NCBI RefSeq assembly: GCF_000807255.1
Contig: NZ_CP009268.1
Coordinates: 3,440,384 to 3,504,383, forward strand
Direction: 5' to 3'
Source: Clostridium pasteurianum DSM 525 = ATCC 6013
GTDB taxonomy: Bacteria > Bacillota > Clostridia > Clostridiales > Clostridiaceae
Length of the DNA stretch: 64,000 nt
The notes beneath the pieces were generated by a model. It did no database searches. It was not told the origin of the DNA and saw only the letters and a program-made list of their open reading frames with translations. The position numbers and the translations under genes were made by a program. The number at the start of each line of letters is the position of its first letter. Position 1 is the first letter of the stretch. Positions 1-9,389 of the stretch are shown here, piece after piece.

Positions 1-168
1 AAAGTTTTCAAAGTGCAGTGTTTTTGGAAAAGATAAAGCATTTGGGATCATTTGCTCTGGCGACTTTATAGCTATTAAAACAGTAATGTACAATGGCAAT
101 ATTATAGTAACTAAGGCAACAATTGCTAGTATTATAGTTGTAATCCAATTTGCACCTTTTTTCTTCAT
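1..168 (-). CDS. Sugar ABC transporter permease, MalG type (partial, N-terminus only)
   Basis: This is the start of the second permease of a carbohydrate ABC importer; the rest lies beyond the left edge. The visible 56 residues begin MKKKGANWI, run into one hydrophobic segment and end in a Pro-rich stretch (FPKTLHF) that is typical of the region after the first membrane helix in MalG-type permeases. The ATG overlaps the stop codon of the upstream permease gene as ATGA, and a GGGAGGA ribosome site lies inside that gene, so the two are translationally coupled. The order (binding protein, MalF type, MalG type) is the standard CUT1 layout. A different-frame ORF covering the same bases is a shadow. 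The assignment rests on context plus the N-terminus. Confidence 0.85.
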   Translation of the reverse strand, partial: MKKKGANWITTIILAIVALVTIILPLYITVLIAIKSPEQMIPNALSFPKTLHFENF

Positions 169-1037
169 AATACTTTTTCCTCCCTTTTTTCAAGAATTCT
201 AAGCTGAAACAAAGATATAGCTACAATAACAATGAAATAAATAACAGCATTAGCAGATTGATAAGCAAAGCTTCCCTGATTAAATCCGCCATTATATATG
301 ACAAAAGATATAGATTGAGTGGCTCCCCCTGGTCCCCCACCAGTCATTGCCATTACTTGGTCAAATACCATTAAGAAATTCTTCATACACAAAACCATAT
401 TTATAGTAAAAAATGGGGCTATAAGGGGAAATATTATATCTTTAAATTTATGCCAGTTATTGGCACCATCTATTTCACAAGCTTCATATACTTCATTATC
501 AATAGTTTGAAGCCCTGATATATATATTATTGTATTGAAGGCAATAGCCTGCCAAGCAGCTACAAATACTATTCCAAGCCATGCAAGGTTTTCATCTCCC
601 AGTATATTCTTACTAAGTGCTGCCATATTTAAAGATTGTCCTATATTAGGTACTATATGTGCAAATACAAAATTGAATATAAAAGCTACTATTAAAGCTC
701 CCAGTATATTGGGAATAAAATATACAGCTTTCAAAGTATTTTTAAATTTAATTTTTGAGTTCAATCCTACAGCTATTAAAAGACTAGCTACATTTACTAT
801 AATGGTAGTTAAAATTGCAAATTTAAAAGTAAACATATATGCATTAAAGATATTACTGTCTTGAAATACTGCAATATAGTTTTTAATACCTACAAAATCC
901 CAGCTTCCAAATCCCTTGTAATTAGTAAAGCTATAAAATATACCTTTTAAAAGTGCCATGGTGTGAAATATAAAAAACAATATGACCGCAGGTATAACCA
1001 TTACATAAAAAGCCTTTTTACTTTTCAATTCTTTCAC
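165..1037 (-). CDS. Sugar ABC transporter permease, MalF type
   Basis: A 290-residue inner-membrane permease of the CUT1 carbohydrate importer family. It has about six hydrophobic segments, the first at residues 12-32. The cytoplasmic EAA loop, which docks the ATPase, is visible near residue 185 as EACEIDGANNWHKF followed by the conserved Pro. It pairs with the MalG-type permease just downstream (4-base ATGA overlap) and with the solute-binding lipoprotein 58 bases upstream. No ATPase gene is in the window; such importers often share an MsmX-type ATPase encoded elsewhere. The sugar is not known from sequence. An alpha-glucoside or oligosaccharide is a guess from the neighbouring maltose-type genes. 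Confidence 0.9.
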   Translation of the reverse strand: MKELKSKKAFYVMVIPAVILFFIFHTMALLKGIFYSFTNYKGFGSWDFVGIKNYIAVFQDSNIFNAYMFTFKFAILTTIIVNVASLLIAVGLNSKIKFKNTLKAVYFIPNILGALIVAFIFNFVFAHIVPNIGQSLNMAALSKNILGDENLAWLGIVFVAAWQAIAFNTIIYISGLQTIDNEVYEACEIDGANNWHKFKDIIFPLIAPFFTINMVLCMKNFLMVFDQVMAMTGGGPGGATQSISFVIYNGGFNQGSFAYQSANAVIYFIVIVAISLFQLRILEKREEKVL

Positions 1038-1095
1038 CTTCCTATTGTTAAAATTTACATTATTTTAAAAATTTACATTACCCTGTATACTTAAA

Positions 1096-2343
1096 TCACC
1101 TTCTGTTATTTGCCTTATGATATTCTACATCCAGTTTTTTTAGAAATTCAGCTTTATTTTTCTTAGTATATAGTCCTTGTATTAAACTTGCTGTATCAAA
1201 AGCTGCTGGATAATAGTGATCAGAGAATCCTATAATTTTACCTTCAGTTAAACTGTGCTGAATTTCTGAAACACTTGGATCTTTTTGTTCTACACCTTTA
1301 ACTGCTGAAAAAGCAAATTGATCTTTTATATATTTTTGTACATTTTCTTTTTCAATCATGTAGGATATAAATTTTTTTGCTTCGACCTGATGAGGTGAAT
1401 CCTTTGATATGGCAAAGGCTACATCAACTCCAGAAAGTACACTGTTTTTACTTGCATCACTACTAGCTGGCAGCATGAACATACCTAAATTTATTTTGGG
1501 ATTTCCCTTTTTGATTTCGCTGATTGCCCAGTTTCCCTGTATATACATAAAAGCTTTACCTTGTGAAAAAGCCGCATTACCATCATCATAAGATACACCT
1601 AAAATATCCTTTTCGGCATTATTTCCTATTTGCATCATCTTATCTACTATTTCACCATGAGTAGCAGAAAAAGTAGTTTTTTCAGCCTTCCTATCTTTCA
1701 AAAAATTTTTAGGCTGCAAATTACTGGTTAAAGCATTCCAATAGGGCATTCCCGTCCATGAATCTTTTAAAGTCAAATAAAATGATGTTCCTCCACTAGC
1801 TTTAATTTTATTACATACAGCTATAAGTTCATCCCAGGTTGTAGGAACTTCTAATCCTAATTTTGTAAATAAATCTTTATTGTATATAATTCCACATGCA
1901 TTTGTAGCATAAGGTATAGCATAAACCTTACCATCTGGCTTTTCCTTTAATTGATTCATCATTTCAAGATAAGCTTTATCTATATTCTTTGTAAAACTTT
2001 CATTAGTTAAATTGGAAAGCATATCAGCATCTACAAGGGGTGCATAGTTTACAGCATCTCCACCTAAACTCATAATATCAGGAACATCATCTTTGGTAAG
2101 CCTTGCCTTTAAAACAGTTCCTGCATCTGCAGGTGCAGAAAGTGTTACATTGATATCAGGGTTTTGTTTGTTAAAATCAGTAATCATTGATTGAAGAATA
2201 TTTTTATTTTCAGGTTTAGTAGAGAACACTTCCAGTTGTACTTTATCCTTATCAGCAGAATCTGTATTACATCCCACTAATAATGTTGAACTCATCACTA
2301 AAGTTATACCTAAAGTTACTAATAATTTTAATTTCTCTTTCAT
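1096..2343 (-). CDS. Extracellular sugar-binding lipoprotein (SBP family 1)
   Basis: The substrate-binding component of the ABC importer, predicted to be lipid-anchored on the outer face of the membrane. The N-terminus has Lys residues, a hydrophobic stretch and a lipobox ending LLVGC, so the mature protein should begin at that Cys (about residue 25). The remaining ~390 residues match the size and pattern of family 1 binding proteins, including a central YNKDLF segment. The in-frame ATG 15 bases further upstream is rejected: the AGGAGGG ribosome site lies between the two ATGs and serves the downstream one, giving 415 residues. Expression is probably controlled by the LacI-type protein encoded upstream, because two operator-like boxes lie in the 205-base gap. 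Confidence 0.9.
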   Translation of the reverse strand: MKEKLKLLVTLGITLVMSSTLLVGCNTDSADKDKVQLEVFSTKPENKNILQSMITDFNKQNPDINVTLSAPADAGTVLKARLTKDDVPDIMSLGGDAVNYAPLVDADMLSNLTNESFTKNIDKAYLEMMNQLKEKPDGKVYAIPYATNACGIIYNKDLFTKLGLEVPTTWDELIAVCNKIKASGGTSFYLTLKDSWTGMPYWNALTSNLQPKNFLKDRKAEKTTFSATHGEIVDKMMQIGNNAEKDILGVSYDDGNAAFSQGKAFMYIQGNWAISEIKKGNPKINLGMFMLPASSDASKNSVLSGVDVAFAISKDSPHQVEAKKFISYMIEKENVQKYIKDQFAFSAVKGVEQKDPSVSEIQHSLTEGKIIGFSDHYYPAAFDTASLIQGLYTKKNKAEFLKKLDVEYHKANNRR

Positions 2344-2435
2344 TTTTACCCTCCTCATATTTTTATATAATCAATGAATCTTATATATTAAATTGAAATT
2401 TATAAGCAGACTATATTGATACTGCATAAAATCAT

Positions 2436-2449
2436 GTTAATCGTTTACG
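2436..2449 (-). promoter_or_regulatory. LacI-type operator, copy 1
   Basis: The top strand reads GTTAATCGTTTACG. The same 14 bases recur at 2521-2534, and a one-mismatch inverted copy lies upstream of the lacI-type gene. The central CG with flanking AA/TT is typical of LacI-family operators. It lies about 95 bases upstream of the binding-protein start. Confidence 0.6.
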
Positions 2450-2520
2450 TAAAACATATAAAATTTATATATGTTTTATTGCCAATACCTATTCATTAAC
2501 TCAAAATTCATATAGTTCTA

Positions 2521-2534
2521 GTTAATCGTTTACG
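2521..2534 (-). promoter_or_regulatory. LacI-type operator, copy 2
   Basis: An exact second copy of GTTAATCGTTTACG, 85 bases from copy 1 and just downstream of the regulator's stop codon. Two spaced copies in the same gap suggest cooperative or looping repression of the ABC transporter genes. Confidence 0.6.
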
Positions 2535-2548
2535 TATGGTATAAAAAA

Positions 2549-3568
2549 TTATACTATACTTTTTACCGTATTTCTCTCAGCTATTTTAAATGGCATAATT
2601 AAACTTTCGACATTGTCAGATGAACTTATTTTTTTCTCAAGTATCTTAACCGCTTTTTCCCCCATGTCATAAAAAGGCTGAACTAATGTAGTCAACGGTG
2701 GATAGCACATCTCTCCTATTTGTGTACCATCATATCCTATAATAGATATATCTTCTGGTATTTTTAGCCCTGTCTTATGAGCTACTGATATAGCTCCTAT
2801 GGCAATTTCGTCGCAGGAAGCAAAAATTGCTGTAAATTTTTCTTTTTCTTTTAGTAATTGTTCCATACTTGTAATGCCATCCTTAAAAGAAAATCCGTTA
2901 TGCTTTATAAGATTTTCTTTTACCTTAAGTTTGTTGTTCCTCAATGCATCTATAAATGCCTGCAAACGTGGAATACCTGCTATAGGATCTAATGGATTCC
3001 CTCCCAGCATGGCTATATCTCTATGTCCCATCTTGATCAAATATTCAACTGCTGCATAGGAGGCTTTATAATCATCAACTTTAATATATGGTATAGAGTA
3101 ACCACTGTACATTGTAGAAATAAGAACAACTGGTATATTAACTCTTACTATATTTTCTATTAAACTCTTTTCAGGGGGCAGACTGCATACAATTATTCCA
3201 TCTACTTGTCTTTCTATCATTATCTTTATATATTCTTCGGTTCTGTCTCCATTATCTCCCACATTACATATTATTACGCTATAGCCACTATTATGAGCTG
3301 AATCCTGTATACCATTTAAAATTTCTGTATAGAAGTTAGTGCCTACCTTAGGCATTAATACAGCAATAGTATTGCTGCTCTTGATCTTTAAGTTTCTAGC
3401 AATATCATTTCTTCGATAACCTATTTCATCAATAACCTGAATTACTCGTTTTCTAGTATCTTCCGAATATCCTCCTAGGTCATTTAATATTCTGGAAACA
3501 GTAGCCACAGATACTTCTGATTGTTTTGCTACATCTTTAATTGTGGGATTTTTAACTGTAAATTTCAT
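2549..3568 (-). CDS. LacI-family transcriptional regulator
   Basis: A 339-residue sugar-responsive repressor. Residues 8-55 form the LacI helix-turn-helix and hinge: TIKDVAKQSEVSVATVSRIL, then a GYRRNDIARNL hinge helix. The rest is a periplasmic-binding-protein-like sensor domain (IAVLMP near residue 70, the DGIIV segment, and IGYDGTQIGEM near 275). It lies upstream of, and in the same orientation as, the binding protein. A matching operator-like box sits in its own promoter region and two more lie downstream, so autoregulation plus control of the transporter is likely. The effector sugar is not deducible. Confidence 0.92.
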   Translation of the reverse strand: MKFTVKNPTIKDVAKQSEVSVATVSRILNDLGGYSEDTRKRVIQVIDEIGYRRNDIARNLKIKSSNTIAVLMPKVGTNFYTEILNGIQDSAHNSGYSVIICNVGDNGDRTEEYIKIMIERQVDGIIVCSLPPEKSLIENIVRVNIPVVLISTMYSGYSIPYIKVDDYKASYAAVEYLIKMGHRDIAMLGGNPLDPIAGIPRLQAFIDALRNNKLKVKENLIKHNGFSFKDGITSMEQLLKEKEKFTAIFASCDEIAIGAISVAHKTGLKIPEDISIIGYDGTQIGEMCYPPLTTLVQPFYDMGEKAVKILEKKISSSDNVESLIMPFKIAERNTVKSIV

Positions 3569-3584
3569 TTATCTCACCGCCTTT

Positions 3585-3598
3585 CGTAAACGTTTAAC
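3585..3598 (-). promoter_or_regulatory. LacI-type operator, copy 3 (autoregulatory)
   Basis: The top strand reads CGTAAACGTTTAAC, the inverse of the two boxes in front of the ABC genes with one change. It lies 17 bases upstream of the regulator's start codon, where a bound repressor would block its own transcription. Confidence 0.55.
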
Positions 3599-3704
3599 AC
3601 ATCTTTATTATACTACTTTTTTTATAAATGTCTACAATTTTTGTAGAAAATTTAGCATACAAATAAAATGCTATTAATCGTATATCTAGCATAAAAACTT
3701 TAAT

Positions 3705-4475
3705 TTATAAACTCACACTCATTTTATATTCTAAATATTTTAATAATAAAATCTGGTTGATCAAAAAAAATTGTGTTGTAGTAGACACCTCTATTTGGCC
3801 ATTTACTGAAAATGAATGAGTATAAAATTGCAGGCTAATATCACTAAGAGAAGCCAGTTCGTTATTTCCAACTTGAGTAATAGAAATAATTTTTATTCCA
3901 ATCTTCTTTAATCTACGTGCAAATTCATTCATAAAAGTATTATTTCCTGATAGAGAAAGTAAGAAAAATATATCTTTTGAGGATAGATAATCTAAAATAA
4001 TATTAGATTCTTCTCTTCCCTCTAAAACATAAATTAACTTTTTAACAGGAATCATGTTTCTCTTTAAGTCCTTTGCAGCACTTTTTTGCACTGAACCTGT
4101 ACCGTATATATATATTTTATCTGCTTTTTCAAACAACTGAAATATATCTTTAAAATCTGTTTTTTTCATTACCTCTATAGTTTTTTCTATATCCTTATAT
4201 ACCTTTTGAATTTCTCTATCATCGAACTTATTTTTTTCATTATTTCCCTGCATATTTTCCCATTTTAGATAGATCTTCATCTCACTATATCCCTGAAGTC
4301 CAAGTTTACGTGCAAATCTTAAAATTGTAGTATGAGATGTATTACATTCTAAAGCTAATTCTTTTATGGACATAGTCTGACATTCTTTTTTATGATGTAG
4401 TATATAATTCCATATATACAGATCACTTTCATTTAACTTTCCATAATTCTCTTCAATTAATGTTTCTAAATTCAT
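3705..4475 (-). CDS. RpiR-family regulator (second of a tandem pair)
   Basis: A 256-residue regulator with an N-terminal RpiR helix-turn-helix (MSIKELALECNTSHTTILRF, residues ~38-57) and a C-terminal SIS sugar-phosphate-binding domain (IYIYGTGSVQ near residue 119, LLSLSGNN near 175). The start chosen is the ATG after a GAGGGAG site, one base past the stop of the upstream paralogue; the ATG 30 bases earlier would overlap that gene. The two regulators resemble each other over their whole length (both have NENDLYIWNYI- or NESDLYIWNYI-like starts), which indicates a tandem duplication. The likely role is control of the neighbouring phospho-alpha-glucoside genes. Confidence 0.88.
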   Translation of the reverse strand: MNLETLIEENYGKLNESDLYIWNYILHHKKECQTMSIKELALECNTSHTTILRFARKLGLQGYSEMKIYLKWENMQGNNEKNKFDDREIQKVYKDIEKTIEVMKKTDFKDIFQLFEKADKIYIYGTGSVQKSAAKDLKRNMIPVKKLIYVLEGREESNIILDYLSSKDIFFLLSLSGNNTFMNEFARRLKKIGIKIISITQVGNNELASLSDISLQFYTHSFSVNGQIEVSTTTQFFLINQILLLKYLEYKMSVSL

Positions 4476-4476
4476 A

Positions 4477-5241
4477 TTACTCCCTCTTCTTTTTTTGTGA
4501 TTCATATTCCATATACTTTAAAAATAGAATCTCTATTAAGATAAAATATGATGTTACAGACTCAAAATTCATATGGTTAAAAACATTTGGAATTAAGGCC
4601 GTAGAAGTATAAAGATTGTAATCGCTTAACTTAGCCAGAGAATTATCCTCTAATCTAGTTATAGATATTATTGGTACATTTCTTATTTTCAAATTTTTAG
4701 AAAAGTCTACAATAAACTTATTTTCTCCTGACAAAGAAATCATTATAAATAAATCTTCATCTGTAACAAAGTTTATTATAGAATTTACTTCATCATAACC
4801 ACTCAAATCATAAAACTGCTTGCCGACATTCATAAAAATACGTTTAATTTCTTTTTTTATGGAGGATTGAACCATTCCTATTCCATATACATAAAGAGTT
4901 TTAGCTTTATCAATAGCATCAAAAATTTCTGTGCAATCCTTTTCTTTTATTCTTTTAATCACTTCATTATAACTATTACATACTATTTCTACATTATTTA
5001 TATTTTCCTTTGACTTTTCGTTATCCAGCTTTAGATAAAACTTTAACTCACCATATCCCTTTAAATTCAGTTTTTGAGAAAATCTTAAAACCGTTGTCCT
5101 TGAAACGCTGCATTTATGGGCTAACTCATCAATTGAAAGGCTCTCACATTCTTTGCGATGTTTTGAAATATAATTCCAAATGTATAAGTCATTCTCATTT
5201 AACTTCTTATGGTATTTATTTATCATCTCATCTAAATTCAA
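4477..5241 (-). CDS. RpiR-family regulator (first of a tandem pair)
   Basis: A 254-residue RpiR-type regulator. The helix-turn-helix is at residues ~38-58 (LSIDELAHKCSVSRTTVLRF), and the SIS domain follows with YVYGIGMVQSS near residue 117 and MISLSGENKF near 173. The start is a TTG preceded by a GAGTGGTG-like site; no in-frame ATG gives the full helix-turn-helix region. A strong terminator separates it from the GH4 gene upstream, so the pair has its own promoter. In Bacillus and Clostridium, RpiR proteins such as GlvR control maltose PTS operons and sense sugar phosphates. That role is inferred here from position. Confidence 0.88.
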   Translation of the reverse strand: MNLDEMINKYHKKLNENDLYIWNYISKHRKECESLSIDELAHKCSVSRTTVLRFSQKLNLKGYGELKFYLKLDNEKSKENINNVEIVCNSYNEVIKRIKEKDCTEIFDAIDKAKTLYVYGIGMVQSSIKKEIKRIFMNVGKQFYDLSGYDEVNSIINFVTDEDLFIMISLSGENKFIVDFSKNLKIRNVPIISITRLEDNSLAKLSDYNLYTSTALIPNVFNHMNFESVTSYFILIEILFLKYMEYESQKKKRE

Positions 5242-5311
5242 TCTACACCACTCTTCTCTTTTTTAAACTTCTTAAATTTTACATTATATTTTTTATTTTG
5301 TCTATGTACAT

Positions 5312-5346
5312 AAAAAGACAGCAATCTTTTCAATTGCTGTCTTTTT
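5312..5346 (-). terminator. Terminator after the GH4 gene
   Basis: Two perfect 14-base arms (5312-5325 and 5333-5346) with a 7-base loop. The core is GACAGCAAT, flanked by an A-run on one side and a T-run on the other, so it can work in either direction. It lies 10 bases beyond the GH4 stop codon. Confidence 0.85.
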
Positions 5347-5356
5347 AGATAATATA

Positions 5357-6715
<1,359 letters not shown>

Positions 6716-6763
6716 TTATTGTTTTAATTTCTTATCTGTTTCTAAGTACATAATACGCCGGAT

Positions 6764-6777
6764 AGAAATCGCTTACA
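6764..6777 (-). promoter_or_regulatory. Probable cre site (CcpA)
   Basis: The bottom strand reads TGTAAGCGATTTCT, which fits the catabolite-responsive element pattern TGNAANCGNWNNCA except at the last base. It lies about 75 bases upstream of the GH4 start, consistent with repression by glucose. It is a single site without experimental support. Confidence 0.5.
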
Positions 6778-6910
6778 ATAGCTTTTAGAGCTTTAGAGAA
6801 ATGGATATTTAAACTGTACTTTATCACTTTTTAAGGGATTTTTCACAATCTAATTTCCCTTTACTGCAACTCATAATTTAAAACTATATCAAAAGTCTTT
6901 TGCAAATAAA

Positions 6911-6955
6911 AATAAGAGACTAATCTCTGTCTATTACAGAAATCAGTCTCTTATT
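6911..6955 (-). terminator. Terminator between the PTS unit and the GH4 gene
   Basis: Eleven-base perfect arms AATAAGAGACT (6911-6921) and their complement (6945-6955), with a further inner stem, then a T-rich stretch on the bottom strand. It ends the PTS/small membrane protein transcript, so GH4 is expressed by read-through or from its own promoter. Confidence 0.8.
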
Positions 6956-6976
6956 TTACAAAGGAAATTATATATT

Positions 6977-7465
6977 TTAAGGTGTACTAATTCTAATAGT
7001 AGCAAATAAACAAATACCAACTAGTGTTAATACCACTATCCCTCCTGAAATGGTTACAAAGAACTTTTTATTCCACTTATTTTTAAAACAATCTATAAGT
7101 GATACATTATAAGTTTTTAATGTTTTAAACAAAAGTAATCCAAGCAATATTAAATATAACTGATTTTTAAGTATTAATTGTGCAATAATCAACACCGACA
7201 GATTGACTACTGCATATGCAATGTCTCCTTTTTGTATCCTTTTATTCATAAATATGAGTAGATATCCTATAAATGGATTTATCATAGCTATTAGTAGTAC
7301 GACTATATTCCCAGGATTTTGCTGAATTATCTGCTGAAAAGATGCTCCTGTTTTAATTGCTCCCATATATGAGTAAAATAGATATATAAACGGAGTTATA
7401 GCAAATAACAGTATTGCAGTATTATAATATTTATCTAAAGATTTTATTTGTTTCATATTTGTCAT
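6977..7465 (-). CDS. Small integral membrane protein of the alpha-glucoside PTS unit
   Basis: A 162-residue hydrophobic protein with about four or five membrane segments (roughly residues 15-35, 50-72, 80-110 and 135-158). I do not recognise a family and see no catalytic motif. It lies 44 bases downstream of the PTS EIICB gene and before a strong terminator, so the two are probably co-transcribed. The start is the first ATG after a GTAGGGG site. A role in transport or sugar sensing is possible only by association. Confidence 0.7.
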   Translation of the reverse strand: MTNMKQIKSLDKYYNTAILLFAITPFIYLFYSYMGAIKTGASFQQIIQQNPGNIVVLLIAMINPFIGYLLIFMNKRIQKGDIAYAVVNLSVLIIAQLILKNQLYLILLGLLLFKTLKTYNVSLIDCFKNKWNKKFFVTISGGIVVLTLVGICLFATIRISTP

Positions 7466-7509
7466 TTTTACCCCTACCTTTTAAATTAACACTCCTACTA
7501 ATGAAAAAT

Positions 7510-9081
7510 TTATAGCAGTTTTTCAAAATCTTCTCGAACATTTGGGACCTTTAATCCAATTATAACCTGAAAGGATTTACCATTTACTGAGCACCCATGA
7601 GTTCCAATAGATTTAAAGTAAGGATCGTCCCTACAAACGTTTTCATCTTTTACGTTAACTCTAAGACGTGTTGCACAGTTTGTTACATCTACAATATTGT
7701 CCTTGCCACCAAGTCCCTCTAAAATATCCATTACAAGCTGAGTTTTCTTATCAACCTGTTCATTACCAGTAGTATTATTTCTCTCTCTGTATTCTGCCTT
7801 TGATCTGAATTTTACTTCTTCTGCATCATCTTCCCTTCCCGGAGTTTTAAAATCGAATTTTAAAATCAGTGTTCTAAAAACTAAAAACCAAATTCCTGTA
7901 AAACTGATTCCAATAACAAATTGTAATAGATATTGAGGCCAATGAGTTCCCATTAGTGGAATCCAGTTTAAAGATGCCATTTCAATAGTTCCACCAGAAA
8001 ATACTCCAACAATTCCAAAAAGATACATAACTGTTGAAATAGTTGCGGCTAGTACTGCATGCACTGCAAATAACATAGGTGAAACAAAGAGGAATGTAAA
8101 TTCAATTGGTTCTGTTACTCCTGCAACAATAGCTGTCAATGTAATAGGTATCAATAATGCCATTACTTGTTTTTTCTTTGCCTTTTTTGCTGTTGCATAA
8201 ATCGCCAGTGCAATACCTGGACATCCAAATATTTTTGAATATCCTGTAGCTGTAAAGGCAGCAGATGGCATTAGAGATCTAAGGGAATCCGTTGATGCTG
8301 CTACAGTTGGCAGATTCTTTGCCCAGTAGGAATATATACCTCCTGGTACTACAACGTTATCATAGAAAAATGGAGAATATAATAAATGATGTAGTCCAAA
8401 TGGAATTAAAATACGTTCTAAAAATACAAATACCCATACGCCAATTGCTCCTGCGCCTTTTACAAACCCCTGAAATGCTAACATACCTACCTGAATCTGA
8501 GGCCATATTAGAGCTGCAATAAATGCTAATGGAATCATCACAAAGAATCCAATCATAAATACAAAGGTAGATCCGCTGAAAGTTCCCAGCCAGTCAGGTA
8601 ATTCAGTATCAAAAAAGCGGTTGTGTAAATAGATTACAACACCTGAAATAAGAAGAGCTCCCATCATTCCCATATCAAGAGTCTTAATATTTGCTATCAT
8701 AGTAAGACCACTGCTTCCCCCTACTTCAGCAGCGAAATTAACTCCAAAAACTCCACCCCACTGAGAAAGTATAGTACTTAAAAAATAGTGAAATGTCAAA
8801 TATAATACCAAAGCCTCCATACAACATCTTGCATTTTGCTTTTTTGCCATACCAATAGGAAGACCTACTACAAATAATAATGGCAACTGACTAAATACAG
8901 TCCATCCTCCCTGAAGCACTACATTCCAGCATTTATACCACAAACTAGTTGGCGCAGCCAGACTTCCCATTATTACTTCTGTAGTAAACAGAGTTCCAAG
9001 ACCAATAATAATACCTGCAAATGAAAAAAGTAAAACCGGTGTAAACATTGCCCCACCAAACTTTTGAATTTTCTGCATCAT
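7510..9081 (-). CDS. glvC: PTS alpha-glucoside-specific EIICB component
   Basis: Imports and phosphorylates an alpha-glucoside such as maltose, giving the substrate for the GH4 enzyme. Residues 1-430 form the hydrophobic EIIC permease domain, including ITLTAIVAGVTEPIEFTFLF, the conserved GxTEPIEF segment of the glucose-superfamily PTS. The C-terminal EIIB domain (about 455-523) carries the phosphorylated Cys in DVTNCATRLRVNV. The length of 523 residues is close to GlvC/MalP (about 525). No EIIA domain is attached or encoded nearby, so a general EIIA-Glc from elsewhere must supply the phosphate, as known for this family. A sigma-A-type promoter lies upstream. Confidence 0.93.
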   Translation of the reverse strand: MMQKIQKFGGAMFTPVLLFSFAGIIIGLGTLFTTEVIMGSLAAPTSLWYKCWNVVLQGGWTVFSQLPLLFVVGLPIGMAKKQNARCCMEALVLYLTFHYFLSTILSQWGGVFGVNFAAEVGGSSGLTMIANIKTLDMGMMGALLISGVVIYLHNRFFDTELPDWLGTFSGSTFVFMIGFFVMIPLAFIAALIWPQIQVGMLAFQGFVKGAGAIGVWVFVFLERILIPFGLHHLLYSPFFYDNVVVPGGIYSYWAKNLPTVAASTDSLRSLMPSAAFTATGYSKIFGCPGIALAIYATAKKAKKKQVMALLIPITLTAIVAGVTEPIEFTFLFVSPMLFAVHAVLAATISTVMYLFGIVGVFSGGTIEMASLNWIPLMGTHWPQYLLQFVIGISFTGIWFLVFRTLILKFDFKTPGREDDAEEVKFRSKAEYRERNNTTGNEQVDKKTQLVMDILEGLGGKDNIVDVTNCATRLRVNVKDENVCRDDPYFKSIGTHGCSVNGKSFQVIIGLKVPNVREDFEKLL

Positions 9082-9129
9082 GTTTTATTCATCCTCTCTT
9101 TTTAAAAAGTTTATTTATAAGTTGACTTT

Positions 9130-9158
9130 ATGATAACATTTTCATTACCTAGTATCAA
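9130..9158 (-). promoter_or_regulatory. Promoter of the PTS unit
   Basis: On the bottom strand there is a -35 TTGATA (9153-9158), a 17-base spacer and a -10 TATCAT (9130-9135), about 50 bases before the PTS start codon. The TGATA/TATCA outer bases form an inverted repeat that a regulator could use. Confidence 0.6.
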
Positions 9159-9199
9159 CGGTTTACATAGTTTTAGGAGTCAGGTTAATCATTATATAA

Positions 9200-9226
9200 T
9201 TTTTCACATTTTCAGTGAATTTTCAC
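9200..9226 (-). promoter_or_regulatory. Possible RpiR-type operator upstream of the PTS promoter
   Basis: GTGAATTTTCAC (9215-9226) is nearly palindromic, and a related TTTTCACATTTTCA run precedes it. RpiR-family sites commonly have TGAAA/TTTCA half-sites. It lies about 60 bases upstream of the -35 box, suited to activation by one of the tandem RpiR proteins. The rest of the gap 9082-9389 is AT-rich and featureless to me. Confidence 0.4.
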
Positions 9227-9389
9227 ACTTCTTTTAATACTAAATAATTAAAAGTTTAAAATATTATAATCTTATGACAACCACTAATTAGAAATTATAT
9301 AATTTCGTATAAAAACAACTATTTAAAGGAAATATAAATATTAAATATAGAAATAATTTTATCAATAAAATTATGGGAGGATTTATGTA

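Noticed and set aside
8-193. 61-codon ORF at the left edge
   Set aside because: It is the wrong frame of the MalG-type permease gene, which has a better ribosome site and a membrane-protein sequence.
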